Shown here: one piece after another, positions 1 to 9,714 of the stretch | Layout of the letters: every line of letters starts with the position of its first letter | Position numbering within the stretch: the stretch's first letter is position 1 | Source of the DNA: Liopterus haemorrhoidalis | Lineage: Eukaryota; Arthropoda; Insecta; Coleoptera; Dytiscidae | Reading direction: 5' to 3' | NCBI GenBank assembly: GCA_963971575.1 | Contig: OZ020612.1 | Coordinates: forward strand, 248,001 to 312,000 | DNA: 64,000 bases | Made by a program: the position numbers and the translations under genes | The notes under the pieces: model-generated | Told to the model about the DNA's origin: nothing | What the model saw: the letters and a program-made list of their open reading frames with translations, nothing else | Database searches by the model: none

Positions 1-52
1 ACGGGTACTGCAGCTGGTATGAGGGCGAATAATTTGTAGTCGTCCGCCATTC
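1..52 (-). CDS. Tret1-like sugar transporter, third visible exon (partial, runs off window)
   Basis: On the minus strand a splice acceptor (TTGTTAG) at 54-53 is followed by an open stretch that continues past the window edge. Joined to the single base left over from exon 2383-2558 it reads LIG-MADDYKLFALIPAAVPV. This is in frame and looks like the next transmembrane helix of an MFS sugar transporter, where family members have a short loop followed by a hydrophobic segment. The in-frame join also fixes the donor of the previous exon. Only 17 codons are visible, so identity rests on the join and on hydrophobicity. The intron between the exons spans 53-2382. Confidence 0.6.
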
Positions 53-554
53 CTAACAAGAACATATTTTTTACTGAGTTTGTAATGGCCAGTCACATCC
101 ATTGATATTTAATGGAGGTGAAGGAGGAATATCAATAGTAAGTAATGGACGCAGATGCAACTAACGTCCACCTATAAATATTATACATGGAACGGACAAG
201 GAAACATATGGGCTTCTCTTACTTCACATTACATCTTTATGTTATGTTTCTTTGACAAATTCAATAAATTCGTTGATATATGATACCAAAGCAATATTTG
301 CACTTGTAATTATTTAAACTAACAATAATTGGAACTTTTCAAGTATAAAAGAAATTTTAGGATTTTGTATCCCGTAAATCTTATAGGTACAACCAGATGT
401 TCGAATTTCAACGAGAATTTTTCGATTTAAGAATTACAATCCCAACTCGGGATACACAATCTGTAATTCCCGATTTGCACTGAAAATTCCAGAATCGAAC
501 TAAAGAAGATATTATTATTATTAGGAATTTGAAATAAAAATACTTGGTGTAATA
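53..554. other. Intron sequence with no recognised feature
   Basis: This is the left part of the transporter intron. It is AT-rich with no repeat terminus, coding segment or RNA gene that I can identify. Confidence 0.4.
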
Positions 555-630
555 CAGGGGTGTCAATCTCATTTCAGCCCCGGGCCATTTTTATAACAAG
601 TAAAATTCTTGCGGGCCGCACCATATGTAT
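555..630 (+). mobile_element. hAT-type terminus fragment
   Basis: CAGGGGTGTCAATCTCATTT begins a stretch with CCCGGGCCA and GCGGGCCGCACCA, the pattern of hAT left ends (CAGGGGT plus GC-rich subterminal motifs). No matching right end was found, so this is a fragment or an element broken by later insertions. Confidence 0.4.
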
Positions 631-766
631 TTATATTATTACTCATTCAGTTTTTCCTTATTCCCATTTTTCTGAATATTTATTTGAAAGAATTAAAATA
701 ATAACTTTTAAATATTAACTAAATTTTGCCTAAATATTTTCTTTATCGAACGACAAAATAAAAATT

Positions 767-1979
767 TAAGTGAAGTGTGAATTTTCACACATTTCAGGGT
801 TTCGCAGGTATTTAGTAAGTGAATGATGATTATTTGGCAAAACATGCCAAATATGCCAAAACATGCCAAATATGCCAAAACAAATTTTATGTTAAAATAT
901 TTTTTTTGTTAATTTAATTCGAATGACTATTACCATTATTTAGGTTTCTAAATATGTACAGATTTTTTTTTTTTATATAGCAAGGTTCATTCAAATTTTG
1001 AAAATCACGCCTATGGCTTCCATTGGTTGTATTAAGTCTAATGGTTAACGTTCTCGCTTCCTAATTTGCAAACTGCAGTTAGATTCCTGTCAATTTTATT
1101 TTTTCTGTTTTTTTTGCATTTTTATTTATTTTTTTTATTTTTTCAAATGTTGTTGTTAAGTTATATATTTGCAAATGTTGCATTTAATTTCTAAAAGCGA
1201 AAATTTAATTACCAGTGGAAATTGGCGCAATTTTCAAAATCTTAATGAACCTTATATAAAAAAATCAGCTGTGGCCACCACAGGACCGACCGCCATCATA
1301 AAGTTCTTATATAAAATAATGTATTTATTTAGCAGCGGAGTAGAAATAACTTGGCCTAATATTTTCTAGCAGAGATATTATTTATCATGACCATGGAAAC
1401 GTTACATATAAGTATGAAAAAATTGAGACTTTTACAAAAAAAAAAAAATTACAAAAATTATTCGAAATTTTTCGTTTTATCAAAAAACGTCTCAAATAAA
1501 AGTTATTAATTATTGCTTTTATAGCAAATTTTGTTCTATAAATTTTTTTCTCTTGTGAAATATTCACAAAAATCTTAAAATCGACACGAGAAAACTCCCA
1601 TTTTTAGTCAACCGATTTTTACCAAAAGTTGATCAACTTGTGCCATTGATGGCAAAAACTTAAATATACAGTTTCATACATCATGCTAAAAATAGTCAAA
1701 ACGTTACGTAGGGACCTCAATTCGTGGAGATCCATCGAAATTTCGAAATGTCAAAATCGGTATGATCACAATACCTTCCTTATATATGTTGGCGGTCGGT
1801 AAAAAAAAATACTGCACATATTTAGAAACCTAAATAATAGTATTAGGCATTCGAATTAAAATTAACAAAAAAAATAAATAAATTAACATAAAATTTGTTT
1901 TGGCATCCCAAATAATCATCATTCTCTTATTAAATACCTGCGAAACCCTGAAATGTGTGAAAATTCACATTTCACATCC
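767..1979. mobile_element. HINE-B copy with two outward-facing 3' ends, hosting a HINE-A
   Basis: Both edges carry the HINE-B 3' terminus: the GTGTGAA/TTCACAC hairpin next to GAAACCCTGAAAT. The left one is inverted and the right one is direct, with about 190 bp of matching arm including the TTTGGCA and AAATTTTATGTTA blocks. The right arm and the centre match 39370-39826. At about 1030-1080 is a tRNA-like box A (TAATGGTTAACG). At 840-885 the left arm has a tandem 21-bp unit (AACATGCCAAATATGCC). HINE-A 1265-1800 is inserted at the A-run before TACTGCACATATTTAG. The whole lies in a transporter intron. Confidence 0.7.
1265..1800 (-). mobile_element. HINE-A copy 1 (internal microsatellite lost)
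   Basis: HINE-A family member, 536 bp. Its own 3' end is at the left: TCAG, the CTGTGG-CCA-CCACAG hairpin, then ACCGACCGCCATCAT. Its 5' end at the right reads TATATATGTTGGCGGTCGGT followed by an A-run. The usual GACA tract is deleted: the sequence jumps from the AGTTTCATA block directly to CATCATGCTAAAAATAG. The copy is inserted into a HINE-B element; the unoccupied equivalent is at about 39650-39665. Confidence 0.85.
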
Positions 1980-2382
1980 ATTTTTGTCATGAATCTATAT
2001 TACGCGAGTGTAAACAGATTATCCACAGAAAGAAACGAGATAATGAGCACAGTGATTCTGCCTTCTGCAGCCAGGGATGAGATTTATATAAATATTTTAG
2101 AATTAAGTATTATTTCTATTGTGGACGAATTATTTGCAGTTTTTTTTCTTGGTTTGCACCGCGATACACCTAAGATCGCCTCGTGGCATACCGGTATCCC
2201 GCGGAACACCATTTAACGTGCACTGCCATAGACGACCGTCTTGCCACAGAGCTACTTTTTTGCATAATTTGAAAATTGTAATAAGTGTCGACATCTGTCG
2301 TGGGGTTGTTTATGTTTGGAGCGTATAAGGGAGATTCCTGGCCGTACATAGATGTGTGGTTTGTACCGATACCGATACCTAC

Positions 2383-2558
2383 CGATGAGATATTCGAAGA
2401 GGATGCCAGCAGTGATCTGCAGCTGGAAGAGTGTCCCCAGGCTGCCTCTAACCCTCGACTCTGCCAGTTCGGCCACGTACATAGGGATGGCGACACTGAG
2501 CGCTCCGACGGACATGCCCGCCATCAGGCGCGCGCCGTACAAACCCCAAACATCCACA
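2383..2558 (-). CDS. Tret1-like facilitated trehalose transporter, middle exon
   Basis: This exon encodes an MFS sugar-transporter segment that moves trehalose or another sugar across the plasma membrane. The protein reads VDVWGLYGARLMAGMSVGA, then AIPMYVAELAESRVRGSLGT, then LFQLQITAGILFEYLIG. These carry the family signatures: the R-x-x-x-G of helix 4, the P-x-Y-x-x-E motif and the R-G-x-L-x-x-x-x-Q motif. The acceptor is TTTCAG at 2560-2559. The AG left from exon 9229-9481 plus the first T gives an in-frame Ser. The donor is GTAGGT at 2382; an alternative GT at 2378 breaks the match to the next exon. No frameshift or stop is present. Length is 176 nt. Confidence 0.85.
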
Positions 2559-3018
2559 CTGAAACACAATCATTTCCAACAATTACATTCCCTCACATTA
2601 AACACATACAACAAAAATTATGTTTAAATTAGTGCACATGCCTTTGCTTCAGCTTCATTTCAATCACTGCACTGCTTTACTTGGCTCGCTCACTTAATGC
2701 TACAACTCATTACCAATTAACATTGACCAATAGCTTTAAGAAAAAATAGTCAAAGATCTTTAACAAAGATCAGATTGTTGAAGACATTTACCTAGAGCCC
2801 GTACAGTGACGGATAAAGCTAGTGCGGGACTTGTGACATGTTATAAAGCAGTGGTTCCCAACCTTATTTGTAGTGAGCACCCCTTTGAATTTGAAAATAA
2901 GCTCCCGCACCCCCATAAAAAATGTGTTCAGACCTTTTCAGTTGAGTCATATTTATATGTCAAATTGATCAAAATAAAAAGTGAAGAGCAAAAAAAAGGA
3001 AATCGCATGAATATTTCT

Positions 3019-3537
3019 TTAACCCTTTACCGCATAGTGTGCCATATATGGCACATTCCGATTTTTATTTTTTATTAGACTTTTAAAACTGAATCAGAAC
3101 GTTAGTTCATGAATGTTCATATATGGCACATACACAGCAATGGATCCTGCAGCATCTCAAGTAATGGGCTGCAATAGATTTGAGGATATCAAGCGAAATT
3201 TGCTCTTCAAAGATAACTCGAATTTAACGAGAATTTATTGAGAAAGGACAACTAGAAGATACGACCTCTTTTCTTTCAAAAATTGGAGAGCGACTGCTTT
3301 TAAACCCTAACAAAGAACACCTAGCAATTGACGAGCAAATAATACGGATACATTTTTGTTTGTAACATAATGTAGAATCATAATGTTCCATGTATGGCAC
3401 AAACCCTATTTTCATAAAAATAATAATTAATATTTTAAATATATTTTTTTAATTAATTTTTCTATCAATAAGAACCAATTTCTAATGCCCATGAATTATT
3501 TCAGCCCAAAATAAAAATTCATGCAGTTAAGGGTTAA
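3019..3537 (+). mobile_element. Truncated piggyBac element nested in the hAT
   Basis: The ends are TTAA-CCCTTTACCGC and GCAGTTAAGGG-TTAA, with the TTAA target duplication typical of piggyBac. The interior carries a broken piggyBac transposase. The element is 519 bp against the 2 kb or more of an autonomous copy, so it is a deletion derivative. Its position inside the hAT shows that it arrived later. Confidence 0.85.
3151..3366 (+). pseudogene. piggyBac transposase fragment (DDE_Tnp_1_7 type)
   Basis: Frame reading gives QVMGCNRFEDIKRNLLFKDN, matching the conserved N-terminal part of piggyBac transposases (NRFEEIKRxLHFxDN), and it ends at a stop. A shifted frame then gives LLNPNKEHLAIDEQII, matching the block that holds the first catalytic Asp (xIDEQMIPFKGR). 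The frameshift and the missing remainder make it inactive. Confidence 0.75.
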
Positions 3538-3789
3538 AATTGTTCAAATTAATTGATATAGCATTCAGCGGTTCTTAACCTTAATAAAAATAGAAAGAAA
3601 ATATATTTATTGAAAAATAATTTTTCTAGATTTTTATTGAAAAATAATTTAACTAGATTTTTTATATAAATTTTATAAATTTCTGTAAATTCTCTCGTAC
3701 CTCTCAATGCTTTTCCGCACCCCTGGGGGTGCCGGCACCCCCGATTGGGAACCACTGTTATAAAGGAACCTTAAATTCAAAATTATCAA

Positions 3790-4270
3790 AAATTTTAAAA
3801 CAATTATTTATTTTCATAGTGTTAGAAGCCGAATTATTGTTTAAGAAGTATTGGTAGAAATATGAATCATTGTCAAAACGTAGCATTGTTATGATTGAAT
3901 ATCGTTACGTAAGATGAGAAGTGTAATCGCCTACTAATTGATTTGGTTAATTAGTGCTGATAATATTGTAAGAATTAACCGCTATATGTCTTGCGATAAA
4001 GATCAATTACTCTTTTACCATACGCCTGTGAACGTCTGCCGCTGGTATTTGTGCTGTAAATGGAATGAATAAATAAAGATATACTTATTGAACATTGTTT
4101 TTGTGTTTAATTATTAAATATCTAACAATAGCTAAATAATACTTAAAAATGAAATATAATCCAAATAAATTGAAATATCAAAATAAAAGGGCTATTTAAA
4201 AGTTATATTTTCTAGATTTAACATAAACAAGTTTATTAATAATACTAGAAATGTTGATTTTAAGCAGGAG
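3790..4270. other. AT-rich spacer
   Basis: I see no coding segment, terminal repeat or RNA gene here. It separates the hAT/piggyBac nest from degraded hAT transposase remnants. Confidence 0.35.
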
Positions 4271-4271
4271 C

Positions 4272-4470
4272 TCATGTTTAATGGTCATTAGAGAAAGCTT
4301 CTTCAATCTGTTTTAGACCATTGTGTTCCTTTTAATCCTTTTTAGTTTTGAAAATAACTTTTTCTCAGTTGGTATCGTGACAAACAAATCCGGCTCGAAG
4401 GAACAAAATGTTAATGCTGAGCCCTGCAATGTTCCCAGACGGACACATTGACCATGTTCCTGCTCTAAGG
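4272..4470 (-). pseudogene. hAT transposase C-terminal dimerisation-domain relic
   Basis: The minus strand reads FVTIPTEKKLFSKLKRIKRN then NTMV, a stop and NRLKKLSLMTI. This lines up with the hAT C-terminal pattern (AERSFSKLKLIKxxLRSTMxQERLxxLAxLSIE). The acidic start of the motif is altered and a stop interrupts it. A second related fragment lies at 5170-5300. Confidence 0.6.
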
Positions 4471-4539
4471 AACTCCTTCGCGATCTTGATGAAATAAAGC
4501 GAATGGACTTTATTGGGCGCAATCTCACGCCTTTGTAGT

Positions 4540-5150
4540 ATACTGGAGATGGGATTGGATATATAACATTCGCACCATCTGTGTCGTGTTAATGTTTGTA
4601 TTCAGTTCTGCCTTTACGCGTTCGCCGTCCAGTTTACCTGGATTGTTGCAGTTAACGAATGTATGTTATATATGTATATTCGTCTCGTGTCTTAGTGTAT
4701 TTTAGTCGCTCATTTCGGTCTCAGCATTATCTGAGCTATTAGTATCGTGCTTCTTTAAGCAGAGGTAGACTTAGTCTTGTCTACCTCAATTCGTTTACTC
4801 CGATTTGTTGTCGTGAGTGGATTTACGCACGCATTTACATTCGTGTGTGTTAGTACATTTCGCGAATATACGGTGCGGACTTGTGAAATCGATTTCGAAA
4901 CAGTTTTTAGGTCTAAAATACAAGACTTTATAGAATTATTAATTATCAAACGATATAACTTCATAAGGTGTTCTTGAAGCCAATCTGAGAAGCAGGATTT
5001 AGCAGGAATATAGGCTATTCCAAATATTTTAATACTATACAAATACTGGAATTTTCATTTTTGTTGCCATGAACTCTCCTTTAAAGATTGAAATAAGATT
5101 TTGCTAAACAAAATGATCACAAGTCTCACTTAAACGGTAAAAGTTACTAG
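4540..5150. other. Unassigned stretch between two hAT relics
   Basis: No repeat terminus or protein motif was recognised. Short ORFs here (for example 4755-5042 minus) lack familiar domains. Confidence 0.3.
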
Positions 5151-5169
5151 AATTCAAAATCTAGTTCCG

Positions 5170-5300
5170 CTTAAACCAAAGAAGCAGGCATAGCAAAAAT
5201 TATTCCATTGTGCTCCTTCATTCATTTTTAATCCTTTCTAATTTTGAAAACGACCTTTCTGCTTCACCGTTTGCAATCATGAAATGTGCTGCCTATCACA
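5170..5300 (-). pseudogene. Second hAT transposase C-terminal relic
   Basis: The minus strand reads AAHFMIANGEAERSFSKLER then IKNE, a stop and RSTME. AERSFSKL...RSTM is the hallmark of the hAT dimerisation domain. One stop codon interrupts it. It may belong to the hAT terminus at 6290-6339, with later MITE insertions between. Confidence 0.7.
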
Positions 5301-5357
5301 TCTATTTATTTCATGAGACTATACTTTAGGTAGAAAAAAAGCTCCAAAGAATTGTTA

Positions 5358-5538
5358 GGGTCAGTTTCATAAAGCGTTGTGTCGTCAGGTAATCACGCCA
5401 TCAGTTGATGACATTGTCAAACACTTGACAATGTCATGAAGAAACACAATTGATTGTGCAGTCAGCAATGCTTTCAGCAACCCTTGACATGATGTTAACT
5501 ATATTGTCAGACTTAACAAGGCTTTATGGAACTGGGCC
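5358..5538. mobile_element. 181-bp MITE with TTA target duplication
   Basis: The terminal inverted repeats start GGGTCAGTTTCATAAAGCGT at the left and, read inwards from the right, GGCCCAGTTCCATAAAGCCT. Flanking TTA is present on both sides (5355-5357 and 5539-5541). A 3-bp TTA/TAA duplication is typical of PIF/Harbinger elements. It contains nested inverted repeats around TGACATTGTCA and CTTGACAATGTCA. Confidence 0.8.
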
Positions 5539-5541
5539 TTA

Positions 5542-6143
5542 TACTCTTTTCACACTAGATCTTTAAGACGAGTGAACTTAAAGTTCACCGATGTTTAAGA
5601 TCGGTATGCTTTCACACTTGATGTTTAAATCTCTGGTGCTGTCATCAGCTACAGTAATTTTGTCCTTAAGTTACCGTCATGAAATTACCAGTTTCGAACT
5701 GTCTGCGCAGACGCACATTTTGAATTATTATAAACAATTAAGGATATTTTATTTCATTCTACAATAAAGACACTACAATAAAGAATATATTACACCTGTA
5801 TTAACATGTAAGTTGATACATTTTATCTCAATTATTGTAGCTCTGTATTTTATTAAACACATTATTAAAATAAATAATTTTATTATAACAATAAGTATAA
5901 ACTTCTTATAACGTCGATATAATACAGTATTCTTGTTTATGATAATATAAAATGTTGACAGCACTAATTCAAGGAGTATTTTTTTATAATAGAAATTAAG
6001 TTGGTAATGCGGACGAAGTTTAAGACGCAGATCTCTGTCTTAAACATCGCTTGTATTTAGACGAGACCATACGGTTTCACATTAGCGTTTAAAGATACAT
6101 TCACTTTAACATCCGATCTTAAAGATCTAGTGTGAAAAGGGTA
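5542..6143. mobile_element. 602-bp MITE abutting the previous one on a shared TTA
   Basis: The left end is TACTCTTTTCACACTAGATC. The right end read inwards is TACCCTTTTCACACTAGATC. TTA flanks both sides (5539-5541 and 6144-6146), which suggests PIF/Harbinger. The subterminal region repeats GTTTAAG and CTTAAAC blocks. The interior is AT-rich without a recognisable transposase. Its left TTA is also the right TTA of MITE 5358-5538. Confidence 0.8.
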
Positions 6144-6289
6144 TTAGTCACCAAACAGTAAAATTGTAATATGAGAAGAAATACCTGCTTTCAGCAGTAT
6201 AATAAATTGCAAAATTCTTCACAAAGACTTTCTTTCAAATTGTAAGAAATTCTATCATTTTCTGTTGAAAATAAGAAGCACAGTTTATG

Positions 6290-6339
6290 CGGGTAAGAGC
6301 CTGATGTGGCTCTGGAGCCGGGGCGGTTACCCACCCCTG
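6290..6339 (-). mobile_element. hAT terminus
   Basis: Read on the minus strand this begins CAGGGGTGGGTAACCGCCCC and continues with GGCTCCAGAGCCACATCAGG, a classic hAT end with GC-rich subterminal palindromes. With the hAT C-terminal relics at 4.3 and 5.2 kb on the same strand it may be the 5' end of one dismantled element. Confidence 0.55.
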
Positions 6340-6714
6340 GCCTGAGTGGGTGCAGCGAATGCCAGCGCCGATGTTTGCGGTTTATTTGAGTGACTGGTAG
6401 GTGTACTAAATGTCACTTCCACGATGGAATGTCTTGATATATCTCGCATCTGTCAACGTTGGATCTGAACACATTAGCGAACATTTAAAATGTAATTTAT
6501 GCATTTTGAATTTAATGTTTTTTGAAAGAAATATTTCAACCGAAAGTGACAGATTATACTTTTCCAGAATCTATTTCCACATTCATATCTACAACATGTT
6601 TTTTATTCTTTTCAAATTTTCAATATGTAAACAGCGCCGGGTGGAAGTCCTGATTTGCCCGGTTTTGAGGAGCCTACTGCTTGCTTATAAATAAAGGAAA
6701 AAATCCTGAACAAA

Positions 6715-7190
6715 GGATACACAGGGTGATTCAGAAGTAATCTACCGAGCTTAAAAGGCGGGATCCTCGAACAATATTAAACAAAAAACATTATATCAAC
6801 AAAGATTCAATTCAATGGCGGCGGGGAGTCTGAAGGAGCCTGAACCCCTCAAAATTTGCTGTACTCCCCACTCCAGGTACCCCCCGCAGATATGCATATA
6901 TTTGTGTGTATACACAGGGTGTATCAGAACACCTGTCCTCTTTTTTTTTAAAATACCACTGTGAGGAAGATAGGAAAAATTTGATGACAGTCTACTAAAA
7001 GAATAGAATGGTGTTACTGAAATTTTCAAACCGGAAGTAGAAGATATCAAGAATAACTTTGATTTTTTAAATGGTAACGTATGTTGATTTGAGTATCTTT
7101 GGATAGAGCTTTTGGAAAGAAACAGTTTTTACTATAACAATTTTTTAATATCTCTTACGGTTTAAAATATTGTATTGTTCATAAAGCTGC
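6715..7190. repeat. Dispersed repeat related to 42780-43320
   Basis: It starts with ACACAGGGTGATTCAGAAGT and later CACAGGGTGTATCAGAACAC, a frequent opening of dispersed insect repeats. The part 7020-7190 (GAAGATATCAAGAATAACTT, GGATAGAGCTTTTGGAAAGA) recurs in the foldback at 42780-43320, partly inverted. No coding capacity was seen. Confidence 0.5.
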
Positions 7191-7396
7191 TCATTTTGCA
7201 CACTGTGTATAATGAGAGGGCCATGCGTGCTCAGCCGTCAATAATAAACGTTTTATACACTGCAAGTTTTTTTAAAAATAATTTATTTAATTAGTTTGGC
7301 GCTCAGTAACATGACTATTTACACCTCACAGAGCTCATCTTTATAATTAAAATGTTATTTATTAGTTAGAATAAGTAACACAATAAATAATAGTAG

Positions 7397-7985
7397 GTAT
7401 TATAATAATAATAATAATAATTTTATTGACTAATTTACAATTACAAAAAATGTTTTTAGTCAGTCAAATACAATATTAAAAATACAAAAATTACAAAATT
7501 TAATCGAAATGCCATTTTCAAATTCATCAATGACACATATTGGATTACTTGTTAGTATGTTCTTAAGTTTAAATTTGAATTTATCTAGTGGTAGTGTACA
7601 GAGATTGTATATTTTAACAGTAAAATAATTTGAGCAATTTCTGGATTTATTTAGATGCAAAAATTTACCCCGGATATTATTTTTACATCGAGTATTATGA
7701 TCATGCGTCTCACCAAAAGTACTGTAATTGGTTAAATTTTTGCGTATAAACAATAAACAATGATAAATAAATAACGAAGGTAAAGTCATTATTTTGAGTT
7801 TCACAAAAAAATCTCGACAATCGGCCCTGAAAAGAGCACCGGCAATTATTCTTATAACTTTTCGTTGTAATGCAAAAATTCTGTTTGCTGCAGGTGAATG
7901 TCCCCAGATTATTAACCCATAGGTTAGGTGGGACTGAAAGAGGGAAAAATAGGCTTTTAATACAACATTTACAATTAACAATCAT
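7397..7985 (-). mobile_element. 3' end of a jockey/CR1-like LINE with ATT-repeat tail
   Basis: The minus strand carries the last ~170 codons of a reverse transcriptase followed by a short 3' region ending in a (TTA)n tail (7397-7422 on the plus strand). Non-LTR elements often end in such a tandem tail. The 5' part is missing, as expected from truncated reverse transcription. No clear target duplication was found. Confidence 0.75.
7460..7981 (-). pseudogene. Non-LTR reverse transcriptase C-terminus
   Basis: The peptide carries SHLTYGLIIWGHSPAANRIF, LQRKVIRIIAGA, CRDFFVKLKIMTLPSLFIYH and HNTRCKNNIRG, the order typical of the region after the catalytic core in jockey/CR1-like LINE polymerases. 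The YxDD catalytic motif lies upstream and is absent, so no active enzyme is encoded. The retained frame is open for about 170 codons, which suggests a fairly recent insertion. Confidence 0.8.
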
Positions 7986-8039
7986 TTCTGAAGTTTTACA
8001 AGAGCCAGTCAAGATTTTTGCATTTTTAAATTAAGTTTA

Positions 8040-9060
8040 CTATTTTTCTAATGATAAAACTATATAGTTATAAATAATATATTGTATTTGACTCGCATAT
8101 TAAAATTGGATAATGCAATCCTCGCCTTAGGATAGAGTGGTAAATTTCACCCTCCTAAAATACATCTTCTATTATATGCTTGTTAAACAAAATACTATTG
8201 TTGTAAGCGTTTAAAGTGTCTTCTCTTTGATTTAAATACTTTCGCACCCATACTCTTCGAAATTATTAATTACGTTTTATTGTCTTGTTAAATACGGTTT
8301 ATTATTTATTTTTATTTCTGACTTTAATGCCATCCAGTAACTTGTAGTATTATTTTACGTAAGGTTAACTTGTACGACGTCTCGTGTGATTCTGTTAATA
8401 AATTTGTATTTTTGTGCACTTCCCTGGATTGATAAAAGAAAATATTTTTCTTATTCAAAAAATAGATCCTTAAAAGAGTCATAATTCAAATTTTATATAA
8501 TTTAACCAATGATCTGTAATTCTATTTTACTTCCAAATACGAAAAAAAAAAATAAAAAGTCAAAAAAGGAAATATAGTAAAAGTATCAATGATTATTGTG
8601 ATGATTACATACAATTTTTTTGGGCATTTTGGGTGGGGGGGGTCTTTCTCAGGCATTTTCAAATATTAATCACCTTACATTAACAATTTAATCGTGTTAT
8701 AGTTCTTCTACCGTGAGTGCTTCCTTCTTGAACCGCGTTCTCTAGAATTCCGTGTTGGTTGATTTTTAGTTCGAAATATAAATTTTAATATGTAAACTAA
8801 TATGAGTACAGTTTGTCTGTGGGTGCTTGCATCAATAGGTCTTTTATTCGATGCACGAAGCAATTTTTGAAAAATAGTTGGAACGTGTTCCGGAGACCTA
8901 AAATATGTATTCCCTTGAAAATGTATGATCAAGTAAAATATTTATGTATAAGCAAAGCAAAGCATTGTGTCTATAGAGTAACATGGCAACAAATCAAATG
9001 TTATAAAATGCTTTGAGAATAATATTGAAACACGTTTACAAAAGCATACCAGAGGGGCCG
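8040..9060. other. Intronic AT-rich spacer
   Basis: This stretch lies inside the 6.7-kb transporter intron. I see homopolymer runs (GGTGGGGGGG at 8631) and short random ORFs but no repeat end or protein motif. Confidence 0.35.
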
Positions 9061-9228
9061 TACCTCGCACCCCTCGCCTCACCGCAACCCTCGCCCTAGT
9101 CCGCGCTCCCACCTCCTTACCTCACAACCTAACCAATTATTTAAGGGTGCCAAAGGGTTGTACACAAAGACCTCGACAAATAAAGGCATCTCAATGAATT
9201 GAGTGTTTGTTGAATTAAATATATTTAC

Positions 9229-9481
9229 CTGTACGCTATGAGAAGCCATGACGCTAATATTGGCAGTGAGAGGAGTTGTATTAAGGTCTTTCTGCCGGTG
9301 AAGTTCGCCAGGGCTCCTGCTGGGAGCGCTCCCATGAACGCCCCGAGTGTGATCAGCGAACCGACCCAGGAGCCTTCCTCTGGAGTCAGCTGTGGCAGGC
9401 CATCTCCTCCGGCAGCCAGTACAGGAAGGGCAGGACTCGTCCAGGATAAACATGTCCCCGCAGAAAATGCTCCCAAAGTTG
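9229..9481 (-). CDS. Tret1-like facilitated trehalose transporter, N-terminal exon
   Basis: This exon encodes the first two transmembrane helices of an MFS sugar porter. It begins TLGAFSAGTCLSWTSPALPV, continues through a TPEEGSWVGSLITLGAFMGA block (the insect Tret1-type start of helix 2), and has LANFTGRK, a variant of the conserved cytoplasmic loop motif with GRK intact. The acceptor is TTTCTAG at 9483-9482 and the donor is ACAG-GTAAAT at 9228. The 253-nt exon joins the 2383-2558 exon in frame across a 6,670-nt intron holding at least a dozen transposon remnants. It starts with two bases of a split codon, so at least one more 5' exon must lie upstream at higher coordinates. Confidence 0.87.
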
Positions 9482-9509
9482 CTAGAAATTAAATTAAATA
9501 TTTAATATT

Positions 9510-9701
9510 CTGGACGCCCCAAGAAAATATTTGAAATAATATTTTAAATGTTCTTAATAATTTATTGTTTAATAATTAAGTTTATTGTAATTTTTAAAGC
9601 AAAAACTGGTAAAAATTGAATTTTTTCTTTTAATTTCGGGACACCCTAAGATCTTTTCTGGACCCCTCTGAGGGTCGAGATCCCCCGGTTAAGAACCGCT
9701 G
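9510..9701. mobile_element. hAT-type MITE, right end only
   Basis: The right end GGTTAAGAACCGCTG, followed by GTATACAT, fits a hAT terminus. CCCCTCTGAGGGTCGAGATC is a GC-rich subterminal block. CGGGACACCC and GGACGCCCC may be internal repeats. The left end and duplication could not be placed, so the limits are approximate. Confidence 0.45.
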
Positions 9702-9714
9702 GTATACATGACAC

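Larger units (their letters stand above)
2849..3757. mobile_element. hAT-type element with perfect 8-bp target duplication
   Basis: The terminal inverted repeats are CAGTGGTTCCCAACC at the left and its complement GGGAACCACTG at the right. They are flanked by identical 8-bp duplications TTATAAAG (2841-2848 and 3758-3765). The 8-bp duplication and CAG...CTG ends are diagnostic of hAT. Subterminal GC-rich motifs (GCACCCC and GGGGGTGCCGGCACCCCC) resemble the usual transposase-binding repeats. The interior is mostly taken up by a piggyBac insertion (3019-3537), and no hAT transposase remains. Confidence 0.9.

Noticed and set aside
2285..2632. Plus-strand ORFs over the transporter exon
   Set aside because: They are shadows of the minus-strand Tret1-like exon, which has splice sites and family motifs.
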